64,000 bases of DNA from Paraliobacillus quinghaiensis (lineage in GTDB: Bacteria > Bacillota > Bacilli > Bacillales > Amphibacillaceae), in NCBI RefSeq assembly GCF_003426025.1, contig NZ_QJSH01000012.1, positions 1-64,000 of the forward strand, written 5' to 3'. Under the pieces are notes generated by a model that was not told the origin of the DNA, ran no database searches, and worked only from the letters and a program-made list of their open reading frames with translations. The position numbers were made by a program, and so were the translations under genes. Shown piece after piece: positions 1 through 7,893 of the stretch (position 1 is its first letter; each line of letters opens with the position of its first letter).

Positions 1-306
1 ATGATCGTTTTCACTGATTACACCAATTGTTTTATCATATTTTACATTGTGGTACACATATTCAGTTGCAAAAATGTTTTTGATGATTTTGTCTTCATAA
101 ACACCGCGGCCAGTTTCTTCAACTGCCAACTTCGCTAATTGCATGTGCTGATCTAAACCAGCTAGTGCCATTTCTTTTACAATGCTATCAACTTGCTCTT
201 GATTTAGTTTTTTCATTCCTGCTAAAGCTTCTTTTGCATTGCCTACTAACTTATCAATACTTTCCGCTACAGTAACTTCTTGTTTTTTCTCTACTTTTGT
301 GACCAT
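1..306 (-). CDS. adhE: Bifunctional acetaldehyde-CoA/alcohol dehydrogenase, N-terminal 102 residues (partial)
   Basis: AdhE reduces acetyl-CoA to acetaldehyde and then ethanol with two NADH, regenerating NAD in fermentation. Only the start of the aldehyde dehydrogenase domain lies in the window; the gene runs off the left edge. The translation carries the highly conserved AdhE stretches MALAGLDQHM, LAVEETGRGVYEDK and KNIFATEYVYH. The ATG at 306 follows a good AGGAGG site. A small gene ends 60 bp upstream with no visible terminator between, so both probably share one transcript from the Rex/cre promoter near 637-690. It fits with pflBA 8 kb away, which supplies the acetyl-CoA. The identification is firm despite the truncation. 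Confidence 0.95.
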   Translation of the reverse strand, partial: MVTKVEKKQEVTVAESIDKLVGNAKEALAGMKKLNQEQVDSIVKEMALAGLDQHMQLAKLAVEETGRGVYEDKIIKNIFATEYVYHNVKYDKTIGVISENDH

Positions 307-366
307 TTAAATACCTCCTAAATTTTTATGTGAATAATTGAGCATATATACTCAAAAAAATATTAA

Positions 367-594
367 TTAACAGCTGCCGGGGTTACGGGGAACTTTGACA
401 AAAGATACATCATTGATCATTCTCGTGTTTGGTTTAATGACCACTACGTACTGCTTAGTCCAAATGTAGTTTGGAATTTCTTTTCCATCCTCCAAATACA
501 TAGCTTCAAAGGCATCACCAATTTCTTTTTCAAAACTTTCTAGAGAGTAAAATGCAGCATCTGTACCAAAGTCTTTCCATTCATTTAAAATCAT
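367..594 (-). CDS. Small conserved-looking protein upstream of adhE, unknown function
   Basis: This 75-residue acidic protein is not one I recognise. The start chosen is the ATG at 594, which follows a GGGGG ribosome site at good spacing; the open frame extends 12 codons further up to 630, but that extension carries the ribosome site itself. It has no signal peptide or membrane segment. It ends in VPRNPGSC, an odd Pro/Gly/Cys tail. It lies between a Rex-type operator with an adjoining cre site and adhE, 60 bp before adhE, which implies production under low-redox fermentative conditions. A role connected with AdhE is inference from position only. Confidence 0.75.
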   Translation of the reverse strand: MILNEWKDFGTDAAFYSLESFEKEIGDAFEAMYLEDGKEIPNYIWTKQYVVVIKPNTRMINDVSFVKVPRNPGSC

Positions 595-636
595 TTTTTT
601 TCCCCCTTTCGCTCTTTCTGATATCATCATAACATC

Positions 637-650
637 TGATAACGTTTACA
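637..650 (-). promoter_or_regulatory. Predicted cre site (CcpA) for the small gene/adhE operon
   Basis: Read on the minus strand the site is TGTAAACGTTATCA, which fits the cre consensus TGWAANCGNTNWCA at every position. It lies about 45 bp upstream of the small-gene start and overlaps a candidate promoter (TTTTGT, 16 bp, TATGAT on the minus strand). Carbon-catabolite control by CcpA is the inference. Confidence 0.7.
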
Positions 651-672
651 AAATACCTAGTTTGTGACAAGT

Positions 673-690
673 TTGTGAAACAATTCACAA
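673..690. promoter_or_regulatory. Predicted Rex operator upstream of the adhE operon
   Basis: TTGTGAAACAATTCACAA is a perfect inverted repeat with the 7-4-7 form TTGTGAA-N4-TTCACAA, the consensus for the NADH-sensing repressor Rex. It sits just upstream of the cre/promoter region of the small gene and adhE. A second TTGTGAC half site is at 662-668. adhE genes are classic Rex targets in Firmicutes, so regulation of this operon is likely. The ltaE gene on the other side could also be affected. Confidence 0.85.
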
Positions 691-769
691 ATAAAGCGTT
701 ATCATTTTTTTAATCCATGCTAGAGTTGTAGTAAAATAGGGATATTAAAATGTAAAAGGGGAGAAGTAA

Positions 770-1795
770 ATGATTGATTTACGCAGTGATACAATTACAA
801 AACCTTCTATTGAAATGAGAAAGGCAGCATATGATTCAGAAGTTGGTGATGACGTTTATGGTGAGGATCCAACTGTAAATAAGCTTGAAGAAATAGCGGC
901 AGAGAAATTAGGAAAAGAAGCTGCGCTGTTTGTGACAAGCGGAACGCAAGGGAATCAAATTGCTGCATTGACACATTGTAAACCTGGGGATGAATTGATT
1001 TTGGAGTCAAGTGCACATATTTTTCTTTACGAAGGTGCAGCTGTATCGGCTCTAGCGGGTGTTCAATCACGTCCTATTCAAGGTATTAGCGGCGCAATGA
1101 ACCCACAAGATGTGAAAGAAGCGATTCGTGCAGATGACATTCATTTTCCAGAAACTTCATTAATATGTCTAGAAAACACACATAACAAAGCAGGTGGAGC
1201 AATTGTACCTTTAGAAAATATGAAAGAGATTTATCATATTGCAAAGAATGCTAATGTAGCAGTTCACTTGGATGGTGCGCGATTGTTTAATGCTGCAGTT
1301 GCCTCAGGGATTTCAGTTAAAGAATACGCCGAATATACAGACACCGTTCAATTTTGTTTGTCTAAAGGTTTAGGTGCACCGGTTGGTTCAATTATCGCTG
1401 GAAGTCATGATTTTATTAAATCTGCTAAAAAATGGCGTAAACGATTAGGTGGTGGACTAAGGCAGTCGGGTATTATTGCTGCGCCTGGAATAATTGCTTT
1501 AGAAAAAAATATAAAACGTTTAGCTGAAGATCATCAGAACGCTAAAATTTTAGCTGATGGATTAGCAAATATTAAGGGGTTAAAGGTTGCGAATCAAGTA
1601 GAAACAAATATTGTTTTAATTGATGTAACGGAAACAGGTTTATCTGAAACAGCATTTATAGAAACGATTAGAGGACAAGGTGTACTTGCAGGAGCATATG
1701 GAACGAATCATGTACGATTTGTTACGCACTTAGATGTAACAAAAGAAGAGATTGAAACAGTGTTGCAAAAAATAAATAAAGCTCTAAAACATTAG
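770..1795 (+). CDS. ltaE: Low-specificity L-threonine aldolase
   Basis: This 341-residue cytosolic PLP enzyme cleaves L-threonine or allo-threonine to glycine and acetaldehyde. It belongs to the fold-type I beta-eliminating lyase family. Diagnostic features are the opening MIDLRSDTITKPS, the VHLDGARLFNA motif at 165-175 that holds the PLP-pyridine aspartate, and the Schiff-base lysine in CLSKGLGAPVGS at K199. The ATG follows a GGGGAG site. Length is normal for the family. It stands alone: the divergent gene is the adhE operon and the downstream side is a repeat-filled gap. Acetaldehyde as a shared metabolite with AdhE is suggestive only. Confidence 0.93.
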   Translation: MIDLRSDTITKPSIEMRKAAYDSEVGDDVYGEDPTVNKLEEIAAEKLGKEAALFVTSGTQGNQIAALTHCKPGDELILESSAHIFLYEGAAVSALAGVQSRPIQGISGAMNPQDVKEAIRADDIHFPETSLICLENTHNKAGGAIVPLENMKEIYHIAKNANVAVHLDGARLFNAAVASGISVKEYAEYTDTVQFCLSKGLGAPVGSIIAGSHDFIKSAKKWRKRLGGGLRQSGIIAAPGIIALEKNIKRLAEDHQNAKILADGLANIKGLKVANQVETNIVLIDVTETGLSETAFIETIRGQGVLAGAYGTNHVRFVTHLDVTKEEIETVLQKINKALKH

Positions 1796-1855
1796 AGAAC
1801 TCACCATATCAACCTGCCTAATTGTGATTTACAAAATTTATGACGGAGTTTATAT

Positions 1856-2180
1856 ATGATGCGTCGTAGGGTGTTTATATTAAAAAGGGACGCGGACATA
1901 TATTCCTTTATTTTTGATAAATGGTGTGAATTGGCGGCTGTTGAGGACATTTGTTCCGCTATTTGTCTCTAAAACGGTTAATTTCAAGTGAATTTCCTAA
2001 AATAACGTACTAAATGTCTGCCATCCGCTTAAAATAGCTGTTTTTTGTATAAATAGCGTACTAAATGTCCGTGAAAAGTTTAAAGATGAGTACTACAGTC
2101 ATATTTTTTATTAACCAAAACCACCTGGATTTGTAGAGGGTTAGTACTAGTAACTCACGTTACTAGTTACGACGCATCAT
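1856..2180. repeat. Element bounded by 13-bp perfect inverted repeats
   Basis: ATGATGCGTCGTA at 1856-1868 is matched by its exact reverse complement at 2168-2180. The right end continues inward into a hairpin, TAGTAAC-TCAC-GTTACTA. The same end sequence recurs at both ends of 20824-21366 and twice near 39.5-39.7 kb. No transposase frame exists inside. A non-autonomous mobile or REP-like element is the likeliest reading. Confidence 0.65.
1894..2070. repeat. Dyad array of four 20-bp cores (AAATARCGKACWAAATGTCC family)
   Basis: Cores occur at 1894-1913 and 1945-1964 on the minus strand and at 2000-2019 and 2051-2070 on the plus strand, starting 51, 55 and 51 bp apart. The array is therefore symmetric about its centre. 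A reverse-complemented, three-core copy with the same 55/51 spacing and a similar 35-bp central spacer is at 11865-11990. Confidence 0.75.
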
Positions 2181-2234
2181 CTATCAAGTACGTATATCAA
2201 GAATTAACTATATTTGAGATAGGTTCTAAATAAA

Positions 2235-2269
2235 AGAAAAACACAGGTCAATTTGATCTGTGTTTTTCT
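2235..2269. terminator. Intrinsic terminator, probably bidirectional
   Basis: A hairpin with arms AAAAACACAGGTCA and its near-complement ends in T-rich tracts on both sides. It lies 19 bp past the PPOX-fold gene stop (minus strand) and could also stop read-through from the plus strand. Confidence 0.8.
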
Positions 2270-2287
2270 ACTATTATAATGAAGCTT

Positions 2288-2710
2288 TTATATTTCTAAC
2301 TTATGTGTTTTGGCATCTTGCGTGTTTTTTAGTCTAATCTCGGTCGGTGTAATCTTTAAAACGGTATAATTGGGATCATCAGGTCCTGAGAACCAAGGGG
2401 ATAGTTTTTCATTCCATAGCCGCTGTTTCATTTCGGCTTCATCATGGATCGAAGCTTCGCCTTCTATTTCAATATATTCATCTGATGTTCCGTCAAATGT
2501 ATAACCCAAAAGAATATGGACGTGCGGATTTTGTTTAATGTCTTCTACTTTATGTGTTTGCTTATTTGTTGCGGTGTACAATGTAATACCATCATGAAAA
2601 AAAGTCATATATCGTGAGTATGGTTTATCTTGCTCTACGGTGGCCATTGTACCTATCTGATGATCATCAAGAATTTTTGTTATTGTTTGTTTAAGTAATT
2701 GTTGATCCAT
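2288..2710 (-). CDS. Pyridoxamine 5'-phosphate oxidase-fold protein (general stress protein 26-like)
   Basis: The 140-residue product belongs to the split-barrel flavin-binding family typified by B. subtilis general stress protein 26 (YdaG). The features are KPYSRYMTFFHDGITLYTAT (about 25-44), a strand-turn-strand ending in the bound cofactor region, and EIEGEASI. It is too short and lacks the substrate residues of true PdxH, so an enzymatic PNPOx role is unlikely; members bind FMN, heme or F420 and are often stress induced. The start used is the ATG at 2710 behind AGGAGG; an open frame to 2761 would place that site inside the protein. It is monocistronic by context. Confidence 0.8.
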   Translation of the reverse strand: MDQQLLKQTITKILDDHQIGTMATVEQDKPYSRYMTFFHDGITLYTATNKQTHKVEDIKQNPHVHILLGYTFDGTSDEYIEIEGEASIHDEAEMKQRLWNEKLSPWFSGPDDPNYTVLKITPTEIRLKNTQDAKTHKLEI

Positions 2711-2810
2711 TCTGTTGAAACCTCCTAATGATTTTCTAATGTCTAGTATTAGAAGTTTCAATTCATTTATGCATAGGAAGAATTAAACGGAAGAAATACT
2801 ATATGAAAGA

Positions 2811-2833
2811 GGGTTCCACAATAGTGAAACCCC
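2811..2833 (-). terminator. Terminator after the Fe-alcohol dehydrogenase gene
   Basis: On the minus strand GGGTTTCAC-TATT-GTGGAACCC forms a 9-bp stem followed by a short T-rich run. It is 15 bp past the stop of the alcohol dehydrogenase gene. Confidence 0.6.
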
Positions 2834-2847
2834 CTAACAGAAATTTT

Positions 2848-4014
2848 TTATAAGCTTGCTTTGTAAATGGCTACTGCATCTTCTCTTGTTAACTTCTTAA
2901 AGTTTCCAAATGTAGGGTTAGCAATTACTGTTTTATCAGCCATTTCTTCAATTGTATCTTCTGTGATATCGTAGTCAGCTAATCGAGAAGGAGCATCAAT
3001 GCTGTTCCAGAAGTCACGTAATGCTTGAATTCCTTCTAAAGCCACTTCACGATCAGATTTACCGTTTTCATCAATATTAAACACACGCACAGCAAGTTGT
3101 TTAAATCGTCCAACATTCGCGTCTAATGAATGTTCCATCCAGTGTGGGAAGAGAATAGCTAAACCACCACCGTGTGGAATGTCATGAACAGCTGAGACTG
3201 CATGTTCCAAATTGTGTGATGCCCAATCGCCTTGATATCCCATATTTACCATGCCGTTTAACGCCATTGTACCACTATAAAGAATAGTTGAGCGAAGTTC
3301 GTAGTTCTCTAGATCATTTAATAGCTTAGGTCCTGTCTCGATAACAGTACGTAAAATACCTTCCACCATATAATCTTGTAGTATGGTATTTTTTTCATGA
3401 TGGAAATAATGTTCTAATGCATGAGACATCATATCAACAATTCCATAGATTGTTTGATCTTTTGGAACTGTAAATGTATTTACTGGATCAAGAATTGAGA
3501 ATTGTGGGTAACTAAATGGGCTTCCCCAACCATGTTTTTCGTTTGTTTCCCAATTTGTTATCACAGATCCTGCATTCATTTCTGAACCAGTAGCCGCAAG
3601 TGTTAAGACAGTTCCGAATGGTAGCGCGTCTTCAGCTTGAGCTTTTTTCGTGACGATATCCCAAATATCATGTTCTGATTTGGATCCTACAGCAATTGCC
3701 TTAGTACAATCAATTGTGCTACCGCCGCCAACTGCTAAGATGAAGTCGATTTTCTCTTTCTTACATATGTCAATTCCTTTTCGAACAGTAGTCACACGCG
3801 GATTAGGTTCTACGCCAGGTAATTCAAATACCTCTGCATTGATGTCATTTAAAATTTGCATCACTTCATCGTAAAGACCATTGCGTTTAATGCTACCTCC
3901 ACCATAAACGACTAATACTTTCTTACCGTAATTTGGTACCTCATCTTTTAATTTTGTTACTGTTTCTTTACCGAAAATAAGTTTTGTTGGATTATAGTAT
4001 GTGAAATTTTGCAT
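2848..4014 (-). CDS. Iron-containing alcohol dehydrogenase (butanol dehydrogenase-like)
   Basis: This 388-residue product is a group III alcohol dehydrogenase that reduces aldehydes to alcohols with NAD(P)H; the closest named relatives are B. subtilis YugJ/YugK and clostridial BdhA. GGGS at the nucleotide-binding turn ([11 protein letters not shown], 37-47), the second [15 protein letters not shown], and metal ligands within [12 protein letters not shown] and [12 protein letters not shown] are visible. Length is normal. Its start is 70 bp from the stop of the upstream SDR gene on the same strand with no clear terminator, so an SDR-ADH transcript is likely. Both act on carbonyls. Physiological substrate is unknown. 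Confidence 0.88.
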   Translation of the reverse strand: MQNFTYYNPTKLIFGKETVTKLKDEVPNYGKKVLVVYGGGSIKRNGLYDEVMQILNDINAEVFELPGVEPNPRVTTVRKGIDICKKEKIDFILAVGGGSTIDCTKAIAVGSKSEHDIWDIVTKKAQAEDALPFGTVLTLAATGSEMNAGSVITNWETNEKHGWGSPFSYPQFSILDPVNTFTVPKDQTIYGIVDMMSHALEHYFHHEKNTILQDYMVEGILRTVIETGPKLLNDLENYELRSTILYSGTMALNGMVNMGYQGDWASHNLEHAVSAVHDIPHGGGLAILFPHWMEHSLDANVGRFKQLAVRVFNIDENGKSDREVALEGIQALRDFWNSIDAPSRLADYDITEDTIEEMADKTVIANPTFGNFKKLTREDAVAIYKASL

Positions 4015-4084
4015 TGCTTATCAGCCTCCTGTATCTATAATGGCAAGATTGAAAAAAGAAGTAAAGTAATTAGCACTTATCCTA

Positions 4085-4966
4085 TTATGAACTAACCATT
4101 GTTCCACCATTCACGTGAATTACTTGTCCTGTAACATAGGAAGAGTCTGAAGACGCAAGATATACAAAGGCAGGGGCTAATTCATAAGGCTGACCAGGTC
4201 GTTTTAAAGGAACAGTTTTTCCGAAATTTTCAGAGATGTAGCTAGCCGAAAAACTTGCAGGTATCAGTGGTGTCCAGATTGGACCTGGTGCAATGGCATT
4301 AACACGAATTCCTTTGTTGGCTAAGTTTTGTGATAATGAGCGTGTGAAACCAATAATTGCTCCCTTAGTAGCGGTATAATCAATTAATTTTTCATGCCCT
4401 TCGTAAGCTACCACTGATGCAGTATTAATAATGGAACTTTCCCTTGTTAAATGAGGTAATGCTGCTTTAGTTAAGTGGAAGAAAGAGAAAATATTCGTTT
4501 GAAAGGTCAAGTGCAGTTGTTCTGTGGTGATGTCTAATAAATTATCCTGTGGAAATTGGACGCCGTGGTTATTTACCAAAATATCTAATTTGCCAAAATG
4601 ATCAATCGTTTTTTGGATTACAAACTTACAATTCTCTTCTATACGCAAATCACCAACTAATAGTAAACAGTCCTGACCTAAAGCTTGAATGCGCTCCCTA
4701 GTCCGAAAAGCATCATCATTCTCGTATTCGTAATAATAAGGGATAACTATATTTGCTCCTTCTTTAGCAAAAGCAATTGCTGTAGCTGCACCAATCCCAC
4801 TATCACCACCAGTTATAATTGCTACTTTATCTTGTAGTTTATTTGCTCCTTTGTAACTTTTATCTTCTATAATCGGCTTTGGTGTCATTAACGCTTCAAT
4901 TCCGGGTTGTTGAGGTTGATGTTGAGGGGGTAAATCTGTGAATTCGTTAAAATTTATATCATTCAT
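4085..4966 (-). CDS. SDR-family NAD(P)-dependent oxidoreductase (YdaD/YhdF type)
   Basis: This is a 293-residue classical-type short-chain dehydrogenase with an N-terminal extension, as in the B. subtilis stress proteins YdaD, YhdF and YhxC. The extension includes PKPIIEDKSYKGANKL before the Rossmann motif GGDSGIGAA (about 53-61). NNHGVQ, the catalytic Ser in NTASVVAYEG and YTATKGA (Tyr-x3-Lys) complete the active site. The C terminus YVTGQVIHVNGG is typical. The ATG at 4966 follows an AGGAT site. It is divergent from a TetR gene and precedes the Fe-alcohol dehydrogenase. Substrate is not predictable; relatives are often glucose/ribitol-like or aldehyde reductases of the general stress response. 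Confidence 0.87.
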   Translation of the reverse strand: MNDINFNEFTDLPPQHQPQQPGIEALMTPKPIIEDKSYKGANKLQDKVAIITGGDSGIGAATAIAFAKEGANIVIPYYYEYENDDAFRTRERIQALGQDCLLLVGDLRIEENCKFVIQKTIDHFGKLDILVNNHGVQFPQDNLLDITTEQLHLTFQTNIFSFFHLTKAALPHLTRESSIINTASVVAYEGHEKLIDYTATKGAIIGFTRSLSQNLANKGIRVNAIAPGPIWTPLIPASFSASYISENFGKTVPLKRPGQPYELAPAFVYLASSDSSYVTGQVIHVNGGTMVSS

Positions 4967-5037
4967 CTAGGTATCCTCCTAAAATTCATCTATTCATTAA
5001 TATGCACCGAGCCTAAAGAGTGTTCGAGTTTAATGTA

Positions 5038-5066
5038 TTGACAGTGTTTAATGGGATGATTATAAT
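5038..5066 (+). promoter_or_regulatory. Sigma-A promoter of the TetR/MFS operon
   Basis: TTGACA at 5038-5043 and TATAAT at 5061-5066 are both perfect and separated by 17 bp. Just downstream, TGGCATAAAAA (5073-5083) and TGGTATAAAAA (5090-5100) form a 17-bp-spaced direct repeat that could be an operator. Confidence 0.8.
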
Positions 5067-5138
5067 AATTTTTGGCATAAAAAACTATCTGGTATAAAAA
5101 TGACCTTGGAGTCATTTGGCTTGAGGGGAGGAAGAGTA

Positions 5139-6023
5139 GTGGAAGATAGGCAAATAGAAATTATGCAAGTAGCTATGCGTTTTTTTTCGAAAAAAGGATT
5201 TCATGCTACATCTATGCAGGAAATTGCTGCGGATAGCGGTATATCCAAGGGTTCTTTATATAAATGTTTTGAATCGAAAGAAGAGTTATTAATACAAGTG
5301 TTTAAATTTAATCATGATAATATGGTAGAAAAGGCTAAGCGTATTAATGCAGATTCTAGCTTAGCACCTAAAGAAAAATTAAATAAAATGTTAATTGTTG
5401 AGTTTGAAGGAATCTTAGAAAATAAAGAATACTTTAATCTTTTAACTAAATCACTACTCTTTGAAAAAAATCAAAAAATACGACCATTGATGCAGCAAGT
5501 ACGTGCAGAGATGATGGATTGGCATAAAGAAATTTTATTACAAATTTATGGGGAAGATGTGGCGCCGTTTATATGGGATGCAGTACTTTCGTTACAAGGT
5601 ATTTTAAAAGAATATGTTTCAATTGTTATACAAGATCAACAGAAACTTGATGCAACAAAGATAGCGGAATATGTTGTTTCGTGTGTGGATGCGATTGTTA
5701 AGCAACATAAAAACAAAGCCCCTGTATTAAAAGATGATATGATGAAAAATTACTTAATTTTAAAAGAAAACAAAAAGTGGATACCAATTGAAGATCAGAT
5801 AATTCAAGTGCTTTCACATATTAAATTTCGCTTGAAATCAGAGTTATTACCTTTAGATAAGAACAAAGAAATTGAAAAAACTATTCTTTTATTTAACGAG
5901 GAACTTAAAGAGAAAAAACCGAGAATCTTCCTATTAAATTCATTACTTGCAAACCTTGAAAAAAATTTAAAAGAAAAAGAAGAATTGAACACGATTGAGA
6001 ATCTAATAAAGCTATTGGATTGA
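5139..6023 (+). CDS. TetR-family transcriptional regulator
   Basis: The product (294 residues from the GTG at 5139) has a TetR helix-turn-helix near its N terminus: GFHATSMQEIAADSGISKGS followed by LYKCFESKEELL. The GTG is preferred because GGGGAGG lies 7 bases before it; an in-frame ATG at 5100 falls within the direct repeat that follows the promoter. The C-terminal part is longer than the usual 190-200 residues and ends in Lys/Glu-rich helices of unknown ligand specificity. The MFS pump gene begins 38 bp downstream, so this is most likely the local repressor of the pair. Confidence 0.87.
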   Translation: MEDRQIEIMQVAMRFFSKKGFHATSMQEIAADSGISKGSLYKCFESKEELLIQVFKFNHDNMVEKAKRINADSSLAPKEKLNKMLIVEFEGILENKEYFNLLTKSLLFEKNQKIRPLMQQVRAEMMDWHKEILLQIYGEDVAPFIWDAVLSLQGILKEYVSIVIQDQQKLDATKIAEYVVSCVDAIVKQHKNKAPVLKDDMMKNYLILKENKKWIPIEDQIIQVLSHIKFRLKSELLPLDKNKEIEKTILLFNEELKEKKPRIFLLNSLLANLEKNLKEKEELNTIENLIKLLD

Positions 6024-6061
6024 AAAAGGTTGTTCAAACAGAGAAATAGAGGAGTATAAAT

Positions 6062-7492
6062 ATGTCAAATGAAGAAACGGCAGAGGTTACTCAAATTAAT
6101 CGTAAGCCTATTGTGCTAGTGCTGATAGCTGGAGGATTTATAGCAATATTAAATCAAACATTATTTGCAACAGCAACACCGCATGTAATGGCGGACTTCC
6201 AAATATCAGAAAATATCGCACAGTGGCTTACAACAATTTTTATGCTTGTTAATGGTGTGATGATTCCAATTACCGCCTTTTTAATTGAAACATTCACCAC
6301 AAGAAAGTTAGTGTTGTTTGCATTATCGCTATTTGCTTTAGGTACATTAATCTGCGGGATTGCACCAACATTTCCAATACTGATGGTTGGTAGGGTTGTT
6401 CAGGCAAGTGGGGCTGGCATCATGATGCCGCTTATGATGACTGTATTTTTAACTATTTTTCCTATTGAAAAGCGAGGAGCGGCAATGGGAATGGTAGGTC
6501 TTGTTATATCGTTTGCTCCAGCACTCGGACCAACCTTGTCTGGTTGGATTGTAGAGAACCATCCATGGAGAATGATGTTTTTTGTTATTTTACCAATTAT
6601 TCTAATTGATATTATTTTGGTTTATTTCTTTATGGAGAATGTAACCAAGCGTACTTTTCCGAAAGTTGATATCTTATCGATTGTCTTATCCACATTTGGT
6701 TTTGGTGGTTTGTTATTTGGGTTTAGTAGTGCGGGAAATGGTGAATGGGCAGATCCAACAGTTATTATTTCTATAGTCGTTGGTCTAATTTCTCTGATCA
6801 CATTTATTAGAAGACAGTTTAAATTAGAACAGCCAATTTTAGAGTTCCGCGTATTTAAATCGCGTACGTTTACAATAACTACGCTTATTGGAATGATTGT
6901 TTTTGTAGGATTAATCGGTTCTGAAACAATTCTTCCTATATATATGCAAAACTATGCAGGATTTACTGCATTAGAATCTGGTCTTATGATTATGCCAGGT
7001 GCAATTTTAATGGGGTTAATGTCTCCCATAACAGGTAGGATTTTTGATAAAATCGGTGCAAGGTATTTAGCAATAGTAGGTTTAACAATAATGACTATTA
7101 CGACCTTCCTATTTACAAATCTATCTACAGAAACGCCTTTAATTTACTTAACAATCGTTTTTGGTATTCGAATGTTTGGTATGTCGATGGTTATGATGCC
7201 TGTTACTACAGCTGGACTAAACCAATTACCGATACGATTGATAGCCCATGGAACGGCAATGAATAATACAATGCGTCAAGTTGCTGCTTCGATTGGTACT
7301 GCAATTTTGGTAACAGTAATGACAACCAGTGCGTTAGATAGTGGACCGAATGCTGCGCCAAGTGCCTTAATACATGGTGTTAATATTGCCTTTTATGTAG
7401 CTACTGCTTTATCCCTGGTTGGTTTGATATTGTCTTTCTTCATTAAAGGAACAAAACCTTCTGAGCAACATGGAACATACGAATTTGAATAA
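6062..7492 (+). CDS. MFS multidrug efflux transporter, DHA2 (EmrB/QacA) family
   Basis: This 476-residue integral membrane protein probably exports drugs by proton antiport. It is very hydrophobic throughout and shows the DHA2 signatures LNQTLFATATPHVM in the first helix and GRVVQASGAGIMMPL (motif B-like) near residue 103. Length suits 14 membrane segments. The GGAG site lies 9 bases before the ATG. It directly follows its presumed TetR regulator and ends with an intrinsic terminator, forming a two-gene operon. Substrates cannot be inferred. Confidence 0.9.
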   Translation: MSNEETAEVTQINRKPIVLVLIAGGFIAILNQTLFATATPHVMADFQISENIAQWLTTIFMLVNGVMIPITAFLIETFTTRKLVLFALSLFALGTLICGIAPTFPILMVGRVVQASGAGIMMPLMMTVFLTIFPIEKRGAAMGMVGLVISFAPALGPTLSGWIVENHPWRMMFFVILPIILIDIILVYFFMENVTKRTFPKVDILSIVLSTFGFGGLLFGFSSAGNGEWADPTVIISIVVGLISLITFIRRQFKLEQPILEFRVFKSRTFTITTLIGMIVFVGLIGSETILPIYMQNYAGFTALESGLMIMPGAILMGLMSPITGRIFDKIGARYLAIVGLTIMTITTFLFTNLSTETPLIYLTIVFGIRMFGMSMVMMPVTTAGLNQLPIRLIAHGTAMNNTMRQVAASIGTAILVTVMTTSALDSGPNAAPSALIHGVNIAFYVATALSLVGLILSFFIKGTKPSEQHGTYEFE

Positions 7493-7510
7493 TAATATAT
7501 GAAGTAAGAA

Positions 7511-7539
7511 AAAGGGTGTCACTTATGTGATGCCCTTTT
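7511..7539 (+). terminator. Intrinsic terminator after the MFS gene
   Basis: AAAGGGTGTCAC and GTGATGCCCTTT pair around a short loop and are followed by TTTTTTT. Confidence 0.85.
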
Positions 7540-7781
7540 TTTACTAAAACGTTTTTAAAAGAAAGTTCTAGACTGTACTTGTATCAAATGCTAATTTGAC
7601 TATAACAGTATGGTACAGATAAGGTGTTGCTATTATTTTATTTTGGTGTGTTACTAAAATATAGGTGAATAAAACGTAATATAACAATAATGAATGCGTG
7701 TTCCTGTAACTATACTAATCCAATATTATTTGTGTATAAAATTTGAACATTTTTAGAACTTTTACTATAACAGTTTTAAAA

Positions 7782-7797
7782 TGTGATGTTTTTCACT
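7782..7797 (+). promoter_or_regulatory. Predicted FNR-type activator site for pflBA
   Basis: TGTGATGTTTTTCACT matches the Gram-positive FNR/CRP form TGTGA-N6-TCACA with one mismatch in the last base. Its centre lies about 42 bp before the start point expected from the TATAAT at 7820-7825, the classical position for a class II activator. pfl is a typical anaerobically induced gene. Confidence 0.7.
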
Positions 7798-7819
7798 TTA
7801 ATTATTAAACGATAAGGTA

Positions 7820-7862
7820 TATAATGAACTTAAGATAATCGCTTGTTTGTTTAACGAACAAG
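7820..7862 (+). promoter_or_regulatory. pflB -10 box and leader palindrome
   Basis: TATAAT is at 7820-7825 with no good -35 box, consistent with activator dependence. Ten to fifteen bases past the expected start point an imperfect palindrome (CTTGTTTGTT, T, AACGAACAAG; 7842-7862) could be a repressor operator or an mRNA hairpin. The rest of the 7540-7781 gap shows nothing recognisable. Confidence 0.55.
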
Positions 7863-7893
7863 GTAAGATTATAACTATGAGGAGGTAGCGGAA

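Larger units (their letters stand above)
1796..2287. other. Gap with nested repeats between convergent genes
   Basis: No credible gene is present. The gap holds an inverted-repeat-bounded element (1856-2180), an array of four 20-bp cores within it, and a terminator at 2235-2269. It lies between the 3' ends of ltaE and the PPOX-fold gene. Confidence 0.7.
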
